A DNA stretch of 9,212 nucleotides. Source: Candidatus Mediterraneibacter stercorigallinarum. GTDB taxonomy: Bacteria; Bacillota; Clostridia; Lachnospirales; Lachnospiraceae. Positions 5,894-9,212 of this stretch are shown one piece after another. The stretch covers positions 1 through 9,212 of the forward strand of contig DXCD01000051.1 of NCBI GenBank assembly GCA_019116185.1, in the 5' to 3' direction. Under the pieces are notes generated by a model, which was not told where the DNA came from, did no database searches, and saw only the letters and a list, made by a program, of their open reading frames with translations. How positions within the stretch are numbered: the first letter of the stretch is position 1; the number at the start of each line of letters is the position of its first letter. Made by a program: the position numbers and the translations under genes.

Positions 5894-6005
5894 CACATTC
5901 CTTTCAATAAAAGTTCAGAAATCTGCCATTTCTTCAACAAAATAATCCCATAAACTAAATATGTTAAATACGATCTGACGAAGTGTAAAAAGGAGTGAGG
6001 GACAG

Positions 6006-7661
6006 ATGCAGTTTAAGAAAAAGCTCTTTAAAAAACGGCATGGACGGAAGAGATTAAAAATTCTTACAGCCGCTGGATGTATTGTAATAGCAGCTGCTTC
6101 CGCTGCTTTCTATTTATTATCGCAGGAAGAAAAAGAAGACTCTCAAGAAACCGGGATTCAGGAGAGGATCAGTCAGATCAGTGAGATTTATACGGAGGAG
6201 TATCAGGACAGTGTAAAAGAGCGGCTTGAAAAAGTGAAGGCATCCGGGGACTATACAGAGGAGTATATGCTGATTGAGCCAGATCCCTTCGGGACGAACC
6301 CACTGTCACTTTATGTATATTTCAAGACAGACGGGCCGGCGAGGGTGTCCTACTGCGTTTCGGCGGAGGATGAAGAGATTGCAGACTTTTCCGCGGTTCC
6401 GGCATCAGAGGAGAGGGCGTCGCAGGAGCATGAGTTCCAGGTAATGGGGCTGGTGCCCGGAATGACAAATACGGTGACATTTACGGTGGCATATGAAGAC
6501 GGAAGAGAAGAGACTTTTGAATACATAGAAGAGGATGTCAGCATTGCGGGTGAAGAAGAGATCAGGCTGGATACAGAAGAGGTCATTGAAAATGCGGATG
6601 CACAGCTATCGGATGGACTGTATGTGATCCTGGGGAATGACAGTGATGAATTAGATTACATGTACTATTATGACAACGACGGAATACTGCGGGGAGAGAT
6701 CCCGCTGATCGGATACCGGAGCCACAGGCTCCTGTTCCGGGAGGGGCTGATGTATTACAGCATATCCGAGACGAAGATCGCGGCCATGGACAGTCTTGGA
6801 ATGGTACAGGAAGTGTATGATCTTGGGGATTATGAACTGCATCATGACTACGTGTTTGACGCAGAAGGCGGTCTGCTGATCCTGGCCACAGATACGCAGA
6901 GCAATACCGTGGAAGACCAGGTGATCCGCCTGGATCCACAGACAGGGGAGATTACAGGCATCCTGGACTTAAGAGAATTGTTCCCGGATTATATGGATAA
7001 TTTTGTGGATGCGGACAGCGAAGGGCTTGACTGGATCCATATCAATACCCTGCAGTACCTGGGCGATGAAACATTGATTTTAAGCTCCAGGGAGACATCT
7101 TCGATCATAAAAATATCCGGCGCGTTTTCTGAACCGGAGATTGAATATATGATCGGGAACAGCGGGTTCTGGGAAGGCACGGGATATGAAGAACTTCTGC
7201 TGGAAAAGGATGAGGGAAGCAGCGCCTTTCCGGATACCGGCGGGCAGCATTCGGTGACTTATGTGGAGGATGACAGTCTGCCGGAGGGGCAGTATTACCT
7301 TTATATGTTCAACAATAACTTCGGTATAAGCGAGTCGAGAGATTATGACTGGACCGCTGTCCAAGGGATTGAAACATCAATGGAAGACGGGGAGACTTCT
7401 TATTATTATAAATACCTTGTGGATGAAAACGAGGGGACCTATCAGCTCGTGCAGTCTTTTGAAGTGCCTTTTTCCGCCTATGTGAGCAGCGCGCAGGAAA
7501 AGGAAGGAAATATCATCATAGATTCCGGGATGGCGGGCGTATTCGGGGAGTATGACACCGATGGGAACCTGATTAGAGAATACCAGATGGAGCTGGCTAA
7601 AAATTATATTTACAGAGTGTATAAATACGACTTCAGCGATTTTTTAACCATCATGAGCTGA
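6006..7661 (+). CDS. assT: Arylsulfate sulfotransferase, membrane-anchored
   Basis: PAPS-independent enzyme family that moves a sulfuryl group from a phenolic sulfate donor to another phenol through a sulfo-histidine intermediate. The protein is 551 aa. A basic start (1-18) and one hydrophobic segment at about 19-38 suggest an N-terminal anchor with the rest outside the cell. An N-terminal beta domain follows (DPFGTNPLSLYVYFKT at 93-108), then a beta-propeller region. Motifs that match the E. coli AssT active site are DWIHIN with His345 (cf. His356), SSRETSSI with Arg362 (cf. Arg374) and GGQHS with His415 (cf. catalytic His436). HHD at 279-281 and His240 are candidates for the fourth residue (His252). 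The only Cys are 25 and 117, so there is no disulfide near the active site. AAGGAG (5990-5995) precedes the ATG. The real substrate is unknown. Confidence 0.9.
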   Translation: MQFKKKLFKKRHGRKRLKILTAAGCIVIAAASAAFYLLSQEEKEDSQETGIQERISQISEIYTEEYQDSVKERLEKVKASGDYTEEYMLIEPDPFGTNPLSLYVYFKTDGPARVSYCVSAEDEEIADFSAVPASEERASQEHEFQVMGLVPGMTNTVTFTVAYEDGREETFEYIEEDVSIAGEEEIRLDTEEVIENADAQLSDGLYVILGNDSDELDYMYYYDNDGILRGEIPLIGYRSHRLLFREGLMYYSISETKIAAMDSLGMVQEVYDLGDYELHHDYVFDAEGGLLILATDTQSNTVEDQVIRLDPQTGEITGILDLRELFPDYMDNFVDADSEGLDWIHINTLQYLGDETLILSSRETSSIIKISGAFSEPEIEYMIGNSGFWEGTGYEELLLEKDEGSSAFPDTGGQHSVTYVEDDSLPEGQYYLYMFNNNFGISESRDYDWTAVQGIETSMEDGETSYYYKYLVDENEGTYQLVQSFEVPFSAYVSSAQEKEGNIIIDSGMAGVFGEYDTDGNLIREYQMELAKNYIYRVYKYDFSDFLTIMS

Positions 7662-7694
7662 TGTAAAAAATGGAAATGCGGAGGTAAAACGGGA

Positions 7695-8747
7695 ATGGGA
7701 TATCGAGTTTCAGAACAGGAAGAAATTATGGGGATGGTAAAAAACGGTGACTGCGGGGATGTGCTGTACAAACTGGATAAAGGGCAGGTTAAAAGATTCC
7801 CCTCCGGTTTTGTGAGCAGGCTGATACTGGAACTGATTCCCCGGAATACAAAAATATCAAAGGATCTTGCAGAGATGCTGCTCCAATACGGAAAATTAGA
7901 CTGGAGCGAGCGGGATGACGACGGAAGGCTGATCCATGCAGTAATGATCCGCCATGGACGGTTAGATCTGGCTGTAAAAGCGATAGCGGGACTGCGGAGA
8001 AAAGACGCGCGTGACCCTGAGCTGTCGTCTGTATGGGCAGGGCTTCTGTGGTGGTTCCTCGATAAACACCAGAGAACGGCAGCGATGGCGATGCTCCGAA
8101 AAGGAGTTATGCAGTATATGGACGACAATGAACGGGAAAGAGCGTTAAAAAAGCTTCTCTCCTATCATGACATCAGTCTGGTGGAATGTGCCTGCAGATA
8201 TATACACGCTGTCCCGGCAGAATTGCTCTGCATGCCGGAGACGCTTTCTGAGAGGCAGTTTATGAGGGAATTACTCAACAGATTTACAAAACGTATTGTG
8301 ATCAGCGGCAATGAAGAAAAGCTGTGGGAGCTTGCGTTGGAGTGTGAAGCAGCGAATATGGCAGAGTATCTTCTGAAAAAGACAAAAGCTTATCAATATT
8401 TACGAAGGCTTGCAGCAGGCAGCGATGAAATGTTCGAGATGCTCCTGAAGGTGAGGTGCCGCGGGGTGCTTGACGATGTAAAAAGAGAAGTGCTCATTGG
8501 CGCCCTGGAAAGCGGTTCATGGAAAAAACGATTTGACATGCTGGTACATAAGGGCTGGAAGAAAAGCAGCCAGAACCGGAAAGAAGATATCCTGCTGGCA
8601 GAGGATTATGCCGGCAGGATAGAAAAGAAACGTTACGGCTCCGGAAGAACACGACGTCTGGAGCAGGTCAATGACAAGAGCAGGCTTAGGTTTGTCCAGG
8701 GGTACGAACAGGAAAAAGAGGAGAAAAAAACCAGGAGGTTCAGATGA
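7695..8747 (+). CDS. Uncharacterised helical protein with an ankyrin-like stretch
   Basis: I do not recognise a family. The 350-aa protein has no signal peptide or membrane segment and should be cytosolic. It reads as an all-helical repeat protein. Residues about 72-98 (DDDGRLIHAVMIRHGRLDLAVKAI) follow the ankyrin pattern DGxTxLHxAxxxGHLDxVxxL, with Arg and Ile at two usual small or polar sites. Further helices of similar spacing continue to about 290. The last 60 residues are polar and very basic, ending KKTRRFR, which could contact nucleic acid or acidic partners. GGAGG at 7680-7684, 10 nt before the ATG, supports the start. It begins 33 nt after the sulfotransferase stop and overlaps the next gene by ATGA. 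This suggests co-expression with both and, by inference, a regulatory or scaffold role with the downstream regulator. Confidence 0.75.
   Translation: MGYRVSEQEEIMGMVKNGDCGDVLYKLDKGQVKRFPSGFVSRLILELIPRNTKISKDLAEMLLQYGKLDWSERDDDGRLIHAVMIRHGRLDLAVKAIAGLRRKDARDPELSSVWAGLLWWFLDKHQRTAAMAMLRKGVMQYMDDNERERALKKLLSYHDISLVECACRYIHAVPAELLCMPETLSERQFMRELLNRFTKRIVISGNEEKLWELALECEAANMAEYLLKKTKAYQYLRRLAAGSDEMFEMLLKVRCRGVLDDVKREVLIGALESGSWKKRFDMLVHKGWKKSSQNRKEDILLAEDYAGRIEKKRYGSGRTRRLEQVNDKSRLRFVQGYEQEKEEKKTRRFR
8733..8738 (+). promoter_or_regulatory. Ribosome binding site of the downstream regulator
   Basis: A perfect AGGAGG inside the end of the preceding gene, 5 nt before ATG 8744. With the 4-bp ATGA overlap it fixes the start and points to translational coupling. 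Confidence 0.85.
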
Positions 8748-9212
8748 AAGCATTAACAGTACTAAACGGGGCGGCAGATAAGGAAATCGCGCGGAGTATT
8801 GAGAAATCTGCAAGAGTGTCAGGATTTCTGACGTATAAACCGGATGAGGAATTATGGAAAGAATATATGCCGGAGTGCGATCTCTTATTTGTGGATCGGA
8901 AGGGGGCAGAGATTTATCAGAGACTGGCCGGGGAACTGTTTAAAAACGGCTGTCCGGTCATCATGATCCATGCCGCGGAAAATGAGACCCATCTGAGTAG
9001 ACCGTATAAAAAGCACATAACGGCCAGGGTGTCGTATCCTTTTATGCTCAGAGAGTTCCGTATGCTTGCTGAAAACTATATCAGCCCTGATATGATAAAG
9101 AACAGGGATCTCTATTATGGGGCACTATATATTGATAAGGGGATTCGTAAAATCCTGTACAAAAACAAAGAAGTATACCTGGGGATGTCCGCATATAAGA
9201 TCCTGATCTATC
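8744..9212 (+). CDS. OmpR/PhoB-like regulator with degenerate receiver (3' end outside window)
   Basis: The first 156 residues are visible and the gene runs off the window. Residues 1-112 have the size and strand pattern of a response-regulator receiver: MKALTVL as beta 1, CDLLFVD at 45-51 and CPVIMIH at 70-76. The segment LYYGALYIDKGIRKILYKNKEVYLGMSAYKIL from 123 matches the start of the OmpR/PhoB winged-helix domain (compare LxxGxLxLDxxxRxVxxxGxxVxLTxxEFxLL). Key receiver residues are altered. The acidic pair after beta 1 is Asn8-Gly9, the Thr/Ser after beta 4 is His76, and the conserved Lys before Pro is Tyr98. Only Asp51 remains. It is therefore probably a phosphorylation-independent transcription factor. 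No histidine kinase is visible. It overlaps the preceding gene by ATGA. Confidence 0.82.
   Translation, partial: MKALTVLNGAADKEIARSIEKSARVSGFLTYKPDEELWKEYMPECDLLFVDRKGAEIYQRLAGELFKNGCPVIMIHAAENETHLSRPYKKHITARVSYPFMLREFRMLAENYISPDMIKNRDLYYGALYIDKGIRKILYKNKEVYLGMSAYKILIY

Noticed and set aside
5700..6005. Integration of the right-hand genes as an island at the tRNA-Thr gene
   Set aside because: An element using the tRNA 3' end would lie on the left side, where the terminator and mscS are. There is no integrase and no second copy of the tRNA 3' segment in the window.
6069..6083. Possible lipoprotein box (TAAGC) at Cys25 of the sulfotransferase
   Set aside because: The hydrophobic stretch comes mostly after the Cys, and the -3 residue is Ala rather than Leu/Val/Ile. 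A plain membrane anchor fits better.
1..9212. CRISPR arrays, insertion sequences, phage genes, toxin-antitoxin pairs
   Set aside because: No spaced direct repeats, no transposase or integrase motifs, and no small paired genes were seen on either strand.

Overview
The window looks like chromosomal DNA of a Gram-positive Clostridia-type bacterium, most likely a gut Lachnospiraceae relative. Four things point there: the gene order rplS-lepB-rbgA-lepB-rnhB-yraN, strong AGGAGG ribosome binding sites, moderate GC content, and a tRNA-Thr without an encoded CCA. The species cannot be told from the sequence alone.

Left part (1-5700), all on the + strand: the 3' end of rplS (ribosomal protein L19) closes with an intrinsic terminator. 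A compact housekeeping cluster follows: type I signal peptidase with a basic N-terminal extension, the ribosome assembly GTPase RbgA, a second signal peptidase, RNase HII, the YraN nuclease-fold protein, PgeF (YfiH/YlmD peptidoglycan editing factor) and an MscS-type mechanosensitive channel. Spacings are short, and lepB-2 and rnhB overlap by 8 nt. The group covers ribosome maturation, protein export, RNA/DNA hybrid removal and cell-envelope upkeep. A hairpin with A/T tracts on both sides (5661-5698) ends it.

Middle (5700-6005): a tRNA-Thr(CGT) gene lies on the - strand with its own near-consensus sigma-A promoter. Its transcript runs leftward into the same bidirectional terminator. The AT-rich divergent intergenic region behind it carries short GTTGAA/TTCAAC inverted repeats.

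Right part (6006-9212), + strand: an accessory three-gene run. First is a membrane-anchored arylsulfate sulfotransferase with all recognisable catalytic motifs. Next is a 350-aa all-helical protein of unknown function with one ankyrin-like stretch and a very basic tail. Last is a regulator, truncated by the window edge, that joins a degenerate receiver domain to an OmpR/PhoB-type winged helix. The last two genes overlap by ATGA and are probably translationally coupled. This run is the least ordinary part: PAPS-independent sulfate transfer at the cell surface, beside an apparently phosphorylation-independent regulator and an uncharacterised partner. Whether the three form one functional system is inference from spacing only.
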